Below are positions 1 through 8,107 of a stretch of DNA of 64,000 nucleotides, piece by piece; the stretch's first letter is position 1, and every line of letters begins with the position of its first letter. Origin of the DNA: Marinomonas shanghaiensis (GTDB lineage: Bacteria; Pseudomonadota; Gammaproteobacteria; Pseudomonadales; Marinomonadaceae); assembly GCF_003259175.1 (NCBI RefSeq), contig NZ_QGOK01000027.1:1-64000 (forward strand), written 5' to 3'. The notes beneath the pieces were generated by a model. The model saw only the letters and a list, made by a program, of their open reading frames with translations. It had not been told where the DNA came from and made no database searches. The position numbers and the translations under genes were made by a program.

Positions 1-10
1 TGCTTTTTGA

Positions 11-24
11 CGGCCTAAAGGCCG
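11..24. repeat. REP-like short palindrome at left edge
   Basis: Arms CGGCCT and AGGCCG flank a 2-base loop, followed by GACCTAC. The overall look (GTAGGTCGGCC...GGCCG read on the minus strand) resembles the intergenic REP-like hairpins common in gammaproteobacteria. It lies just past the 3' end of the minus-strand permease gene, but no T-run follows on that strand, so I do not call it an intrinsic terminator. The neighbouring copy that would prove a repeat family is not visible in this window. Confidence 0.3.
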
Positions 25-99
25 ACCTACAAGTGATTGTTTTGTATTGATTTTGTCGTGACTGAGTTAACCTCGTGTGACAAAGCCCAGCAGACAATC

Positions 100-906
100 T
101 TAGAGCATGAACGTCGAGTACAAGCCAAATCCGCAGACGATGAGTAACGCCCAGCCGACGAATTGGAAGAAGACGGGTGTTTCGGCTTTTTGAATGCGGT
201 TGTGGAGCTTTTGCCCGAAGATGTGACCAATCAAGGCGCAAGGCAGTAGCCAAAGTTGGTGGATGAGTTGTAAATCGATGCCGGCGATGAGAAAGGACGC
301 CATTTTGATCATCACGAGGATAAACCAGAGCACGAATAAGGTATCGCGCAGTTGGTGGCGCGGAACTTTGGTGGCGAAGACGGAGACGATGAGCGGTGCG
401 CCGATTAAGGATGTGCCGCTAACATAACCGCCAAGCATAAGGAAAATCGTGTCGAGGAATTTGTTGTTGGTGTAAAACGGCTTGTTCAGTATGTAAGACA
501 CGGCAAAAACAGCGACGATGACAAAAATCACGCCGGTGACTATGTTGCCCGGTAAGGTTAATAAGCCAAATACGCCGATCAGTTTTGGCACTATCATGAT
601 GCCGAGGGCTTTTTTCAAATAACCCCAAGCAATGTTGCCCTGTGCTTCTTGCGGCGCTTCGCCTCGTTCTGCGGCGAGCTTGGCTTGTTGCTTGGTGACT
701 CTAGAGCCTTGCCAAGCAATCCAACTGGAAAAGACCAAAAGATGGATGGAAATAATCGGTAAAAATAACAGCGGATCGTTTTTCACTAATAACAGAAAAG
801 GCAACGCGAGCACCGCCCCACCAAACCCTAAGCCACTGCGAACAAAGCCGCTCCATATAAAAATAGCGCCAATTAAGGCGTATTGCCACCAGAGTAAGTT
901 TTCCAT
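100..906 (-). CDS. TauE/SafE (TSUP) family permease
   Basis: A 268-residue inner-membrane protein with about eight hydrophobic segments and the glycine-rich N-terminal repeat signature (SGFVRSGLGFGGA, residues 19-31) typical of TSUP permeases; the inverted second half begins near residue 150 (LGGYVSGTSLIGAPL). Family members export sulfite, sulfoacetate or related organosulfur anions, but the substrate cannot be read from sequence. The ATG is preceded by AAGGATC. It stands alone on the minus strand, downstream of a LysR gene in the same direction, 87 bases away, so co-transcription with it is possible. A second, unrelated-looking TSUP gene lies at 42448-43209. Confidence 0.85.
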   Translation of the reverse strand: MENLLWWQYALIGAIFIWSGFVRSGLGFGGAVLALPFLLLVKNDPLLFLPIISIHLLVFSSWIAWQGSRVTKQQAKLAAERGEAPQEAQGNIAWGYLKKALGIMIVPKLIGVFGLLTLPGNIVTGVIFVIVAVFAVSYILNKPFYTNNKFLDTIFLMLGGYVSGTSLIGAPLIVSVFATKVPRHQLRDTLFVLWFILVMIKMASFLIAGIDLQLIHQLWLLPCALIGHIFGQKLHNRIQKAETPVFFQFVGWALLIVCGFGLYSTFML

Positions 907-993
907 CTTGATCCTTGTTTAAAGCAATGTGTCCGATATTTTGGGGTTAGTGTAACCAAACTTTGCTTTTTAGGCTTTTGCTTTTTAGATAGA

Positions 994-1884
994 TTAAGGG
1001 CTTGGATGAAACCAGCTTTGTTGATGAAGGTACTGTGTTAGTTCATCGCGTAACAGTTTGGCACGAGCGGATAAACTGCGGCGATAAGGCCAGACCAAGA
1101 AAATCTCCCGATTCTGTCCGCGCCATTCAGGTAAAACGCGGATCAGTTCACCGCTTTCTAGGGCGTTCACGACCATACTCATTGGAATTAGCGCTATTCC
1201 AGCCCCCGCTTTTGCAAGATTCAGTGTGATGGTCATGTCGTTGCTAATGTGTCGGTGTTCTTTGTTTAACGGGTGACGCTCACCTTGATTATTCATCAGT
1301 AGCCAATCGGCAAACATATTCGAGGCGATGCTTGGGGCGTGCTGCAAGGCGTCTATGGATGTCGGTAGTGGGAATGCCATGTTAGGCGATGCGACTAGAA
1401 TAGGCTCAATGTGACCTAGTTTCTTTTGAATCAATGATGAGCTGGGTTGATTCCCCGAGCGTAAGGCAATGTCGGCGCGGGTGTCTCTTATGTCTTGTAT
1501 TGCGTTGCTCAATTCGATGTTTAGCTCAATGTCTGGGTAGCGTTGAACAAAATTTTGCCAAAATGCGTCCAGAGGTCCACTGCCTAAATTGACGGGCGCT
1601 AATATCTTTAGATCACCCTTTAAACTGTTCAACGTTTGATCGAGATTGGAAATCCTCTGGTCTAGTGCATCGATAAATTCGGCGCATTCTTGGTAGTAAC
1701 TTTCTCCTACAGGTGTCAGGGTTAGTCCTTTTGTTGAACGATGTAGTAACTCACAGCCAAGTTTTTGTTCAAGCGCGCTGATACGACGAGACACTGTGGC
1801 GATGGTCATATCAAGATGCTGAGCCGCAGCGGTCAGACTATTTTTATTTGCCGCGGTGATAAAAATCTTTAGATCATCAAGCAT
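994..1884 (-). CDS. LysR-family transcriptional regulator
   Basis: 296 residues. The winged helix-turn-helix occupies roughly residues 1-60 (LTAAAQHLDMTIATVSRRIS is the recognition segment) and the periplasmic-binding-protein-like effector domain runs from about residue 88 to the end. The subgroup resembles the many proteobacterial LysR proteins that act on a divergently transcribed neighbour. Here the divergent neighbour is the small DUF2798 gene starting at 2037, with a palindrome in the 152-base gap. The minus-strand neighbour downstream is the TauE permease. The inducer is unknown. No convincing Shine-Dalgarno precedes the ATG. Confidence 0.9.
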   Translation of the reverse strand: MLDDLKIFITAANKNSLTAAAQHLDMTIATVSRRISALEQKLGCELLHRSTKGLTLTPVGESYYQECAEFIDALDQRISNLDQTLNSLKGDLKILAPVNLGSGPLDAFWQNFVQRYPDIELNIELSNAIQDIRDTRADIALRSGNQPSSSLIQKKLGHIEPILVASPNMAFPLPTSIDALQHAPSIASNMFADWLLMNNQGERHPLNKEHRHISNDMTITLNLAKAGAGIALIPMSMVVNALESGELIRVLPEWRGQNREIFLVWPYRRSLSARAKLLRDELTQYLHQQSWFHPSP

Positions 1885-1902
1885 TTTGCATTTTCGTAAA
1901 TT

Positions 1903-1918
1903 TGATTTTAAAAAATCA
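1903..1918. promoter_or_regulatory. Palindrome in lysR / DUF2798 intergenic region
   Basis: A 16-base inverted repeat, TGATTTT-AA-AAAATCA, lies 19 bases upstream of the LysR start codon and 119 bases upstream of the divergent DUF2798 gene. LysR proteins bind AT-rich interrupted dyads in exactly such divergent gaps, so autoregulation is a reasonable inference. The sequence is very AT-rich, so chance is a real alternative. Confidence 0.35.
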
Positions 1919-2036
1919 GTATATTTACAATTTAAGATGCTTGCTAGTATGTATCTAAGATTTGAGTCGTTTACTTACTTTTCGTCTGGGGCACTCTACT
2001 CATAGAGAAGACGATCAGTTCAGCAGGAGAGAAAAA

Positions 2037-2252
2037 ATGAAACACCGAATTATTTTTGCGGTACTTATGTCGTTTACCTTGTCGTTGATGATGTCGGCAT
2101 GGATTACGTACGTGAATATTGGACTACACCCAGATTTTGTGTCCTTTTGGATGCATGCTTGGGTATTAGCGTGGCCAGCGGCGGGCATTATTTCTTTTAT
2201 TGCTGGTCCATTCTTACATGGTCTAGCGCATAAGATTGCCGCGAAAATTTAG
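2037..2252 (+). CDS. Small DUF2798-type membrane protein
   Basis: A 71-residue protein with two predicted membrane helices (about residues 5-27 and 40-62) matching the DUF2798 pattern of two short hydrophobic segments and a C-terminal HxxAxKI-type end. The ATG at 2037 was chosen over an upstream in-frame start at 1962 because AGGAGAG lies 6-7 bases before it. The function of the family is not established. It is divergent from the LysR gene and is followed at once by a strong intrinsic terminator. Confidence 0.75.
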   Translation: MKHRIIFAVLMSFTLSLMMSAWITYVNIGLHPDFVSFWMHAWVLAWPAAGIISFIAGPFLHGLAHKIAAKI

Positions 2253-2282
2253 CCTATTGTTACTAAACTGTATTAGAAATGA

Positions 2283-2314
2283 AAAACCCGCTGCGCAGCG
2301 GGTTTTGTTTTTTT
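2283..2314. terminator. Bidirectional intrinsic terminator
   Basis: A perfect 12-base-pair palindrome (AAAACCCGCTGC and its complement, no loop excess) spans 2283-2306 and is followed by GTTTTTTT. It lies between the convergent DUF2798 gene and the minus-strand symporter gene. Because the stem begins with AAAA, it can terminate transcription in both directions. Confidence 0.85.
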
Positions 2315-2340
2315 AACATCACTAACGTTGTGTTCGTCTT

Positions 2341-3747
2341 TTATTTACTGGGTTTTTCATCCCAAACACTGAGGTCAATATCATCACGAATTTCTGGGTA
2401 GTCATCAGAATTAAAAACGGGCGTTTTCGTTTTTAATTGAGTGAAATAGTCCTTGGTTAATTTCACAACGAGACCGGACAGCATCATAATAGCGATTAAG
2501 TTAATGGTTGCCATTAGACCCATAGCGGCATCAGCCGCATTGAATACCATCGCCACACTTTCATAAGCGCCCCAAGGAATCATGCCGAGCGCTAAGATGC
2601 GTAGAATGAAGATGCCAGGCTTATTCGCCCATTTTAGGTAAGTTAGCGCGTTTTCTGCGTAAGTATAGTTACCAATGATGGAAGTAAACGCAAAGAAGAA
2701 AATCGCAATCGCGACAAAGTAGTGACCCGCACTACCGATGTGAGTCGTAAGAGCGGTTTGTGTCAAAGCGATACCAGTTTGACCGTTACCCAATGCGCCA
2801 GATAAAAGAATCATTAAGGCGGTTGCTGTACAAATCAGCAATGTATCAATGAACACACCAAGCGATTGAACCATGCCTTGAGACGCTGGATGATGAGGGT
2901 TTGGTGTTGCTACCGCCGCAATGTTGGGTGCAGAACCCATCCCCGCTTCGTTGGAAAACAAACCACGTTTGACACCGTTAAGCATGGCTCCTAGAACGCC
3001 GCCTGCGGCTTGTTCTATACCAAAGGCGCTTTTGACGATTAACGCGAATGCCGCCGGCACATCAGAAAGATTGGTGAAGATCACATATAAGGCAAGTAGC
3101 AAATATAAAACCGCCATGAATGGCACCACGATTTCAGCAAAACGTGCGATTTTCTTGATACCGCCAAAGATAACCACGGCTGCCAATAGCATGATGACGA
3201 TGCCAGTTACGCTGGTGTCGATACCAAATGCGCCTTCCATTGCACCCGCAATCGAGTTGGCTTGAACCGCGTTGAAAACTAAACCAAAAGCCAAAATCAG
3301 GGCCAGCGAAAATACGGCGCCTGCCCAAGGGGCTTTTAAGCCTTTACTAATATAAAACGCAGGACCGCCACGTAATTGACCATTTTGATCGCGCATTTTG
3401 TAGAGCTGGGCCAAGGTGCTTTCCGCGTAGGCGGTTGCCATACCGATAATGGCCACTACCCACATCCAAAAAATGGCTCCTGGGCCACCTAAATATAACG
3501 CGACAGCCACACCTGTCATGTTGCCTGTTCCAACACGAGAAGCGAGACTGGTACAAAGGGCTTGGAAAGGAGAGATGCCGCCACGATCAGATTGAGGGGC
3601 TTTAAGAACAGTACGGATGAACTCTGGAAAACGTCGGACCTGAATAAAACCAAGACGTAAGGTGAAATATACGCCTACGGCTAATAGTCCATAGATGAGG
3701 ATATACCCCCAGAAAATGGTGTTTAAAAAGTCTATGATTGCTGCCAT
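2341..3747 (-). CDS. Sodium:alanine/glycine symporter (AGCS family)
   Basis: 468 residues with about eleven hydrophobic segments. Family hallmarks are visible: the N-terminal FxxGYILIYGLLAVGVYFTL region, SPFQALCTSLASRVGTGNMTG (about residues 60-80 in pieces), and GLFSNEAGMGSAP (about residues 262-274), the AGCS signature involved in substrate and sodium binding. It imports alanine or glycine with sodium. A GTG nine bases upstream could also start translation; I prefer the ATG at 3747 because GGGAG sits eight bases before it. It is monocistronic, with convergent DUF2798 on one side and a flavoprotein gene on the other. Confidence 0.9.
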   Translation of the reverse strand: MAAIIDFLNTIFWGYILIYGLLAVGVYFTLRLGFIQVRRFPEFIRTVLKAPQSDRGGISPFQALCTSLASRVGTGNMTGVAVALYLGGPGAIFWMWVVAIIGMATAYAESTLAQLYKMRDQNGQLRGGPAFYISKGLKAPWAGAVFSLALILAFGLVFNAVQANSIAGAMEGAFGIDTSVTGIVIMLLAAVVIFGGIKKIARFAEIVVPFMAVLYLLLALYVIFTNLSDVPAAFALIVKSAFGIEQAAGGVLGAMLNGVKRGLFSNEAGMGSAPNIAAVATPNPHHPASQGMVQSLGVFIDTLLICTATALMILLSGALGNGQTGIALTQTALTTHIGSAGHYFVAIAIFFFAFTSIIGNYTYAENALTYLKWANKPGIFILRILALGMIPWGAYESVAMVFNAADAAMGLMATINLIAIMMLSGLVVKLTKDYFTQLKTKTPVFNSDDYPEIRDDIDLSVWDEKPSK

Positions 3748-4012
3748 GTAGGGCACTCCCGTTATTCGATAATATCGATTGTGTTATTGTTCGTGGGTTG
3801 AATGCTAGGAGTGCTTTTTTGTAAAAAGACACCCTAAGAAACGCGTAGAATCGTAAAAAAGGGTGCAAGATTAGCGATTTTATGAAAAACCGCAAGGTAA
3901 AAGCTGTGAAAATGTGCATTAATGGTGCATAAAAGATGGGTTTGTAGCATTTTTGAGCTAAAACTTAGCAATTCTCTTCCTGTACCATAATGCCCCTCAT
4001 GATTTTGATGAG

Positions 4013-4663
4013 CTAATACGCATTGGGTGGTGTGGGTTCAGGGTAAGGCTTGGTTTGTATGGGATCCTGTTCCATCTCTCCCCAAGACACATTGGCCGGT
4101 ATGACTCCCGCCCATATTGGCCAGTCTTTATCGGCTGGATCATCGACTGGTGGCTCGGCACGCATTTTGACCGATGCTTCTTCTATTTTGATGCGAACTA
4201 AGCCGGTGGCTTTTATTTCTTGATCGTTTATTGGGCGTAACGCCTCCCAGCGGCCTGGACTGACTTTATCTAAAAAAATCTTAAACTGACGGATTTTCTC
4301 TTCTTTATCGTCGATTAGCTCCGGCACTCCAAATAAGGTCACGGAGCGATAGTTGACGGAATGATGGAAGGCGGAACGTGCCATCACTAAACCATCGAGT
4401 TGGGATATATTGATACAAACTTTTTCCTGTGCGTCGATGGGTCCTTTGACATTTCGAGCCTTAGAGTGGCCATGCCAATATAAATAGTCGCCATCGCGCC
4501 AGTGGCAAGTAGGCGTGACAAAAACTTGTCCATCTTTGCTTTGTCCGACATGGCACATGAGTGATGAATCAATAATATTGAGTGCGAGCTCTTTGTCGTA
4601 GGACGCGCGGTTAGGTCCTCTTTTTACTTTGCTTAATGCGGTTTCTTCTAGTGATTGGCTCAT
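4013..4663 (-). CDS. Pyridoxamine 5'-phosphate oxidase-like FMN-binding protein
   Basis: 216 residues with the split-barrel FMN-binding fold of the PNPOx-like superfamily: N-terminal RGPxRASYDKE, a SLMCHVG segment, CHWRDGDYLYWHGHSKARN, and a HHSVNYRSVTLFG strand. The family includes nitroreductase-like NimA proteins and proteins of unknown role, so no substrate is assigned. Translation starts at an ATG with AAGGAGA nine bases upstream. It is transcribed divergently from a MocR regulator with 105 bases between them. This arrangement is common and implies that the flavoprotein is the regulator's target and linked to vitamin B6 or amine metabolism. Confidence 0.8.
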   Translation of the reverse strand: MSQSLEETALSKVKRGPNRASYDKELALNIIDSSLMCHVGQSKDGQVFVTPTCHWRDGDYLYWHGHSKARNVKGPIDAQEKVCINISQLDGLVMARSAFHHSVNYRSVTLFGVPELIDDKEEKIRQFKIFLDKVSPGRWEALRPINDQEIKATGLVRIKIEEASVKMRAEPPVDDPADKDWPIWAGVIPANVSWGEMEQDPIQTKPYPEPTPPNAY

Positions 4664-4692
4664 GCATTCTCTCCTTGTATCTGAATGATGGA

Positions 4693-4741
4693 TTGGCTAT
4701 AACGAGACTTTAAAGAGATTTGGCTATTATAAAAATAGCCA
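4693..4741. promoter_or_regulatory. Putative MocR operator (direct plus inverted repeats)
   Basis: TTGGCTAT occurs at 4693-4700 and again at 4720-4727, as a direct repeat 27 bases apart. The second copy also forms a perfect inverted repeat TGGCTATT-N5-AATAGCCA at 4721-4741. MocR/PdxR proteins are known to bind paired direct repeats, often with one inverted copy, in the gap between their own gene and the target gene. Position and structure both fit control of the divergent flavoprotein and MocR genes. Confidence 0.65.
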
Positions 4742-4768
4742 GAATTTAAATAAAAAAGCAGGCCAGAT

Positions 4769-6247
4769 ATGTCGTGTATTATTGCGAGTTTACGCTTTTC
4801 TCTTGACGAGCACGGCGCACCTTATTACCAACAATTGATCAAGCAAATTCAGCAAAGCATTGTCTCTGGTGTGTTGTCGGTTGGCGACAAGCTGCCCTCC
4901 TCACGTTTTTTAGCCAGTTCATTGGGCGTGTCTCGTAGTACTACGTCACGGGCTTATGATCAACTTATTGCAGAAGGTATTTTAACCAGCGAAGAAAAAC
5001 GTGGTGTGTTTGTTGCCGCATTACCCATGATCAGTCATCGCGCAATTAAATTGCCTCATGCGGTGTCTTCCGCTATGAATGACGTCCCTCAAAAACGAGC
5101 ATTTGATGCTGGCGCTGATATGTCGGTTTTTCCTACTAAGGAATGGGCGGCAAGTATGCGTCGTAGCTGGCTAAATCCAGATCTTGCCGTGTTAAAAGGT
5201 GGGTATGCCACTGGTTATCCGGATTTAAAAAACGCGATTGTGGATTATTTGTATCGCGTTCGTGGTCTTGAATGTTCGGCAGAACAAATCATCGTTACGG
5301 CAGGCAGTCGTGATTCGTTTCTTCTTTTGCAGCACGCTCTGATTTCGATTGACGGCTCTCATCATTCATCAATGACATGGTGGGTAGAAGAACCCACTTA
5401 TCCGCCTATCCGCGAGGTTATGTCTGCCAAAGCCACACCGGGTTCGCTGCTTATTGACGATGACGGCCCGTGTTTGCCCGACAGTGAATCCCCTTCAAAT
5501 GTGGCCGTTGTGACGCCGAATCGACAATATCCGCTTGGTGGGAGTCTCAGTGCGACGCGTCGACAGCAATGGTTGCAGGCATTACAGAATGACTCTCCAA
5601 GCTGGTGGTGTATCGAAGATGATTATGACAACGAGTTTGTTTATCAGGGGCGAAGTAATGTGCCTTTTATGCAAACGGCAAGTGTTCATGATGAATCCCG
5701 TGATCGTGTTTTTTTTGTGGGGAGTTTCTCTAAAGTGCTGTTTCGTGGTTTGCGGCTTGGTTTTATCGTTGCGCCGATGAGGCATATTGCCGCTCTGCAT
5801 AGCAGTCAAGGGGTATTAGGATCGTCGGCGTCTTTGCCCATTCAACCTGCTGTAGCCGACTTTATGCAGCAAGGTCATTTTGATCGTCATGTGAACCGCA
5901 TGCGTCGCCATTATCGTTTTAAGCGTGATGCGCTGTTACGTCTTTTAGAGGCTCACCTTTCTGCTTGGTTTGAGTGGAAGTCACCCCGCGGAGGCATGCA
6001 CATTTTACTCAATATTAAGGCAGAGGTTGTGTCTAGCATGGTGACCGAAGGCATTTTGGATCAGTGTATTGCAGAGGATTTGTCTGCTGAAAACATAGTT
6101 CTTTCCTCTTTATCGCTTCACTACGCTGATAAAAGCAATCAGAAACAAGGTTTTTTACTGGGATTTAGTGGTCCAAGCGAAGAAGACATGGCGTATATAG
6201 TAGGCAGACTGCAATCTTGGATGGAGGCAGCACATAGTACAAAATAA
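4769..6247 (+). CDS. MocR-type GntR regulator with aminotransferase domain
   Basis: 492 residues. The GntR winged helix occupies residues 10-78 (PYYQQLIKQIQQSI, then KLPSSRFLASSLGVSRSTTSRAYDQL split across two helices). A linker leads into a fold-type I aminotransferase-like domain from about residue 105. The PLP-lysine motif is visible as VGSFSKVLFRGLRLGF near residues 316-331, with Lys following S-F-S. MocR proteins sense PLP or PLP adducts and regulate B6, GABA or amine genes. The adjacent divergent PNPOx-like gene and the repeats between them support a dedicated regulator-target pair. It is probably not an active aminotransferase. Confidence 0.88.
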   Translation: MSCIIASLRFSLDEHGAPYYQQLIKQIQQSIVSGVLSVGDKLPSSRFLASSLGVSRSTTSRAYDQLIAEGILTSEEKRGVFVAALPMISHRAIKLPHAVSSAMNDVPQKRAFDAGADMSVFPTKEWAASMRRSWLNPDLAVLKGGYATGYPDLKNAIVDYLYRVRGLECSAEQIIVTAGSRDSFLLLQHALISIDGSHHSSMTWWVEEPTYPPIREVMSAKATPGSLLIDDDGPCLPDSESPSNVAVVTPNRQYPLGGSLSATRRQQWLQALQNDSPSWWCIEDDYDNEFVYQGRSNVPFMQTASVHDESRDRVFFVGSFSKVLFRGLRLGFIVAPMRHIAALHSSQGVLGSSASLPIQPAVADFMQQGHFDRHVNRMRRHYRFKRDALLRLLEAHLSAWFEWKSPRGGMHILLNIKAEVVSSMVTEGILDQCIAEDLSAENIVLSSLSLHYADKSNQKQGFLLGFSGPSEEDMAYIVGRLQSWMEAAHSTK

Positions 6248-6288
6248 GACTTACATTTTGTAAGGAAATTGTATGGGAAGAATGTTAA

Positions 6289-6310
6289 TCTTGCTCGCTT
6301 CAGAGCAAGA
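6289..6310 (+). other. Hairpin downstream of the MocR gene
   Basis: Arms TCTTGCTC (6289-6296) and GAGCAAGA (6303-6310) with a 6-base loop form a perfect 8-base-pair stem about 40 bases past the MocR stop. There is no T-run, so it is either a weak, Rho-assisted end or an mRNA 3' stabilising hairpin. Confidence 0.4.
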
Positions 6311-6476
6311 CGTATTGGTTGCCTCAGGGTTAGAATGTGAATTTTTATAAAAAGGCCGTGAAGCAAAGACGAACAAAGGCTAAACTACGCTTTGTATGGT
6401 CGTATAAATTTTGCTATATTTCGCACTCTTAAATTCGTATGAAGCGGGTAAAAACGGCATTTTCACTTTTGTTTTT

Positions 6477-6866
6477 ATGAAACGGATGGATAAATTGAAA
6501 AAAATTCAAGACATTCTGCATCATTATGTGAATTCGGTATCCAGCGTTTTGGCGAATTTTTTACGCCCTGTTTTTGCTAACCAACGCCCTACGCTATTTT
6601 TACTCTTGCTGGTTACCATCTCCTCTTTGACTGATAATCATATGGTTATCATGACCGACCCTATTTTTAATATGGCGCTGCTTTCCAGCGTGATATTTAT
6701 CTCCCTGTTATTGGTTGGTTATTGGTCCGTTACGATCAATAACAACCTTGCTCGCCATAAAATGGCCTTCTCTTTACTTCGTACTGACGCTCTGAAAGAG
6801 CGCTTGAATGGTGCTGAGGCACCGTTCGCGATGAGATGTAGAGCTCCCTTTTTCAGATTTAGGTGA
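6477..6866 (+). CDS. Hypothetical small membrane protein
   Basis: About 129 residues from the ATG at 6477 (an in-frame ATG at 6411 would give 151). Two hydrophobic stretches are visible (about residues 36-48 and 66-84), preceded by a basic amphipathic N-terminus (MDKLKKIQDI). I do not recognise a family. There is no clear ribosome binding site for either start, and the last ~25 residues look low-quality (APFAMRCRAPFFRFR), so the frame may be a degraded or chance reading frame. It lies between the MocR gene and the cyo operon. Confidence 0.35.
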   Translation: MKRMDKLKKIQDILHHYVNSVSSVLANFLRPVFANQRPTLFLLLLVTISSLTDNHMVIMTDPIFNMALLSSVIFISLLLVGYWSVTINNNLARHKMAFSLLRTDALKERLNGAEAPFAMRCRAPFFRFR

Positions 6867-6891
6867 TCCAGAAGAATTATTACTGCGTTAA

Positions 6892-6933
6892 TACTGTTGA
6901 CACAGTAATGATTTTTACACTGTTTTTACAGTG
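6892..6933. promoter_or_regulatory. Twin palindromes upstream of cyoA
   Basis: Two perfect inverted repeats with related half-sites lie in tandem: TACTGT-N4-ACAGTA at 6892-6907 and CACTGT-N4-ACAGTG at 6918-6933, 26 bases centre to centre. Shared half-site ACTGT/ACAGT, equal 4-base spacers and a spacing close to two and a half helical turns suggest a dimeric repressor or activator binding twice. They are 92-133 bases upstream of the cyoA start. The spacer is too short for a LexA box (which has 8 bases between CTGT and ACAG). Confidence 0.5.
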
Positions 6934-6953
6934 AGGTGATCTTACTGAAATAC

Positions 6954-6975
6954 CCGGCTTTGCCGGATTTTCGTT
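6954..6975 (+). terminator. Weak terminator-like hairpin in cyo leader
   Basis: CCGGC-TTT-GCCGG (6954-6966) is followed by ATTTTCGTTCTGTT. The stem is short but GC-rich and the T-run is interrupted. It could end readthrough from upstream or act as an attenuator in the cyoA leader, since it lies between the twin palindromes and the cyoA start. Confidence 0.4.
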
Positions 6976-7024
6976 CTGTTGCTTGGTTTTCAAGTGGCAG
7001 TTTTGTGAACATAAGGGTTAGAGG

Positions 7025-8107
7025 ATGATTCTCTTGTTAACTCGTATCCTAAATAAAGTCGCTTTGGCGCTAATGGTGGGCTTGCTCGCCGGTTGTCAGG
7101 GTGGTGTGCTTGATCCTAAAGGACAAGTTGGTATTGAAGAGAAGCAACTGATTATTGTTGCGACTTTGTTGATGCTGCTTGTTGTGATCCCCGTCATTTT
7201 CATGACACTGTATTTCGCTTGGAAATACCGTGAAGGTCGTGACGAGATCTACGAACCAAAATGGTCACACTCCACAAAAATTGAAACTATTGTTTGGTCT
7301 GTGCCAATTATTATTGTCATCGTTTTGGCGGTAATTACTTGGAAATCGACTCATGCTTTAGACCCTTACAAGCCTTTGGAGCATGAAAAAGAGCACATCA
7401 ACGTTCAGGTCATTTCGATGAACTGGAAGTGGTTGTTCGTCTATCCAGACCTTGGTATTGCTTCTGTAAACGAGCTGAGATTCCCAGCAAACGTTCCTGT
7501 TGCTTTCCATATTTCTTCGGAAGGTACAATGAACTCTTTCTTCATTCCTCAATTGGGTAGTCAAATTTACTCAATGGCAGGCATGGTGACCAAGCTTCAC
7601 TTGATTGCTAACGAGCCAGGTACATTCGACGGCATTTCAGCAAACTACAGTGGTGCAGGTTTCACTGGAATGAAGTTCAAGGCTATTGCAACAGAAACAG
7701 AAGCTGACTTTGACGCTTGGGTTGAAGGTGTGAAAGCAGAATCCATCGATGGTGCCATTAATAATGGTATATTGGATCAGGCTTCCTATGAGGCTCTTGC
7801 TGAATTCGATCTAGATGCTCATCACATTGAACCAACACCAGTTCAATACTACAACTCTATTAAATCAAGCATTTTCATGGACAATGTTATGAAGTTCATG
7901 AAAGATCATGGCAAAGTTGAGTTGCTAGAAGGCACTGTATTTGATTCTAAAATGATCCACGACAATTCAAGTCATGGCCAAATGAATCATGGTGAGATGA
8001 ACCACAGTGATATGAGTCATGGCGAGTCTGAACATTCATCGCATGATATGAATCATAGCGAGTCTGAACACTCATCGCATGATATGCATACGGAGGCTGA
8101 AAAATAA
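7025..8107 (+). CDS. cyoA: Cytochrome bo3 ubiquinol oxidase subunit II
   Basis: 360 residues. A lipoprotein signal with lipobox LLAGC puts the modified cysteine at residue 24. Two transmembrane helices (about 40-63 and 85-103) are followed by a periplasmic cupredoxin domain that lacks the CuA cysteine pair, so this is a quinol oxidase rather than a cytochrome c oxidase. The C-terminus carries an unusual tail of about 50 residues rich in His, Met, Ser and Asp, containing a 12-residue unit ([12 protein letters not shown]) repeated nearly twice, encoded by a 36-base tandem repeat at 8022-8090. The start is a GG-AGG-preceded ATG. The stop overlaps the cyoB start by one base (TAATG). Confidence 0.95.
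   Translation: MILLLTRILNKVALALMVGLLAGCQGGVLDPKGQVGIEEKQLIIVATLLMLLVVIPVIFMTLYFAWKYREGRDEIYEPKWSHSTKIETIVWSVPIIIVIVLAVITWKSTHALDPYKPLEHEKEHINVQVISMNWKWLFVYPDLGIASVNELRFPANVPVAFHISSEGTMNSFFIPQLGSQIYSMAGMVTKLHLIANEPGTFDGISANYSGAGFTGMKFKAIATETEADFDAWVEGVKAESIDGAINNGILDQASYEALAEFDLDAHHIEPTPVQYYNSIKSSIFMDNVMKFMKDHGKVELLEGTVFDSKMIHDNSSHGQMNHGEMNHSDMSHGESEHSSHDMNHSESEHSSHDMHTEAEK
8022..8090 (+). repeat. 36-bp tandem repeat encoding CyoA His-rich tail
   Basis: The unit starting GCGAGTCTGAACA at 8022 is repeated at 8058 with one C/T change in the first 33 bases. It encodes [12 protein letters not shown]-type repeats at the extreme C-terminus of CyoA. The in-frame 36-base period allows the tail to change length by slippage without a frameshift. 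Confidence 0.8.

Noticed and set aside
6892-6907. A LexA box upstream of cyoA
   Set aside because: CTGT and ACAG are separated by 4 bases, not 8, so it does not fit the gammaproteobacterial LexA consensus.
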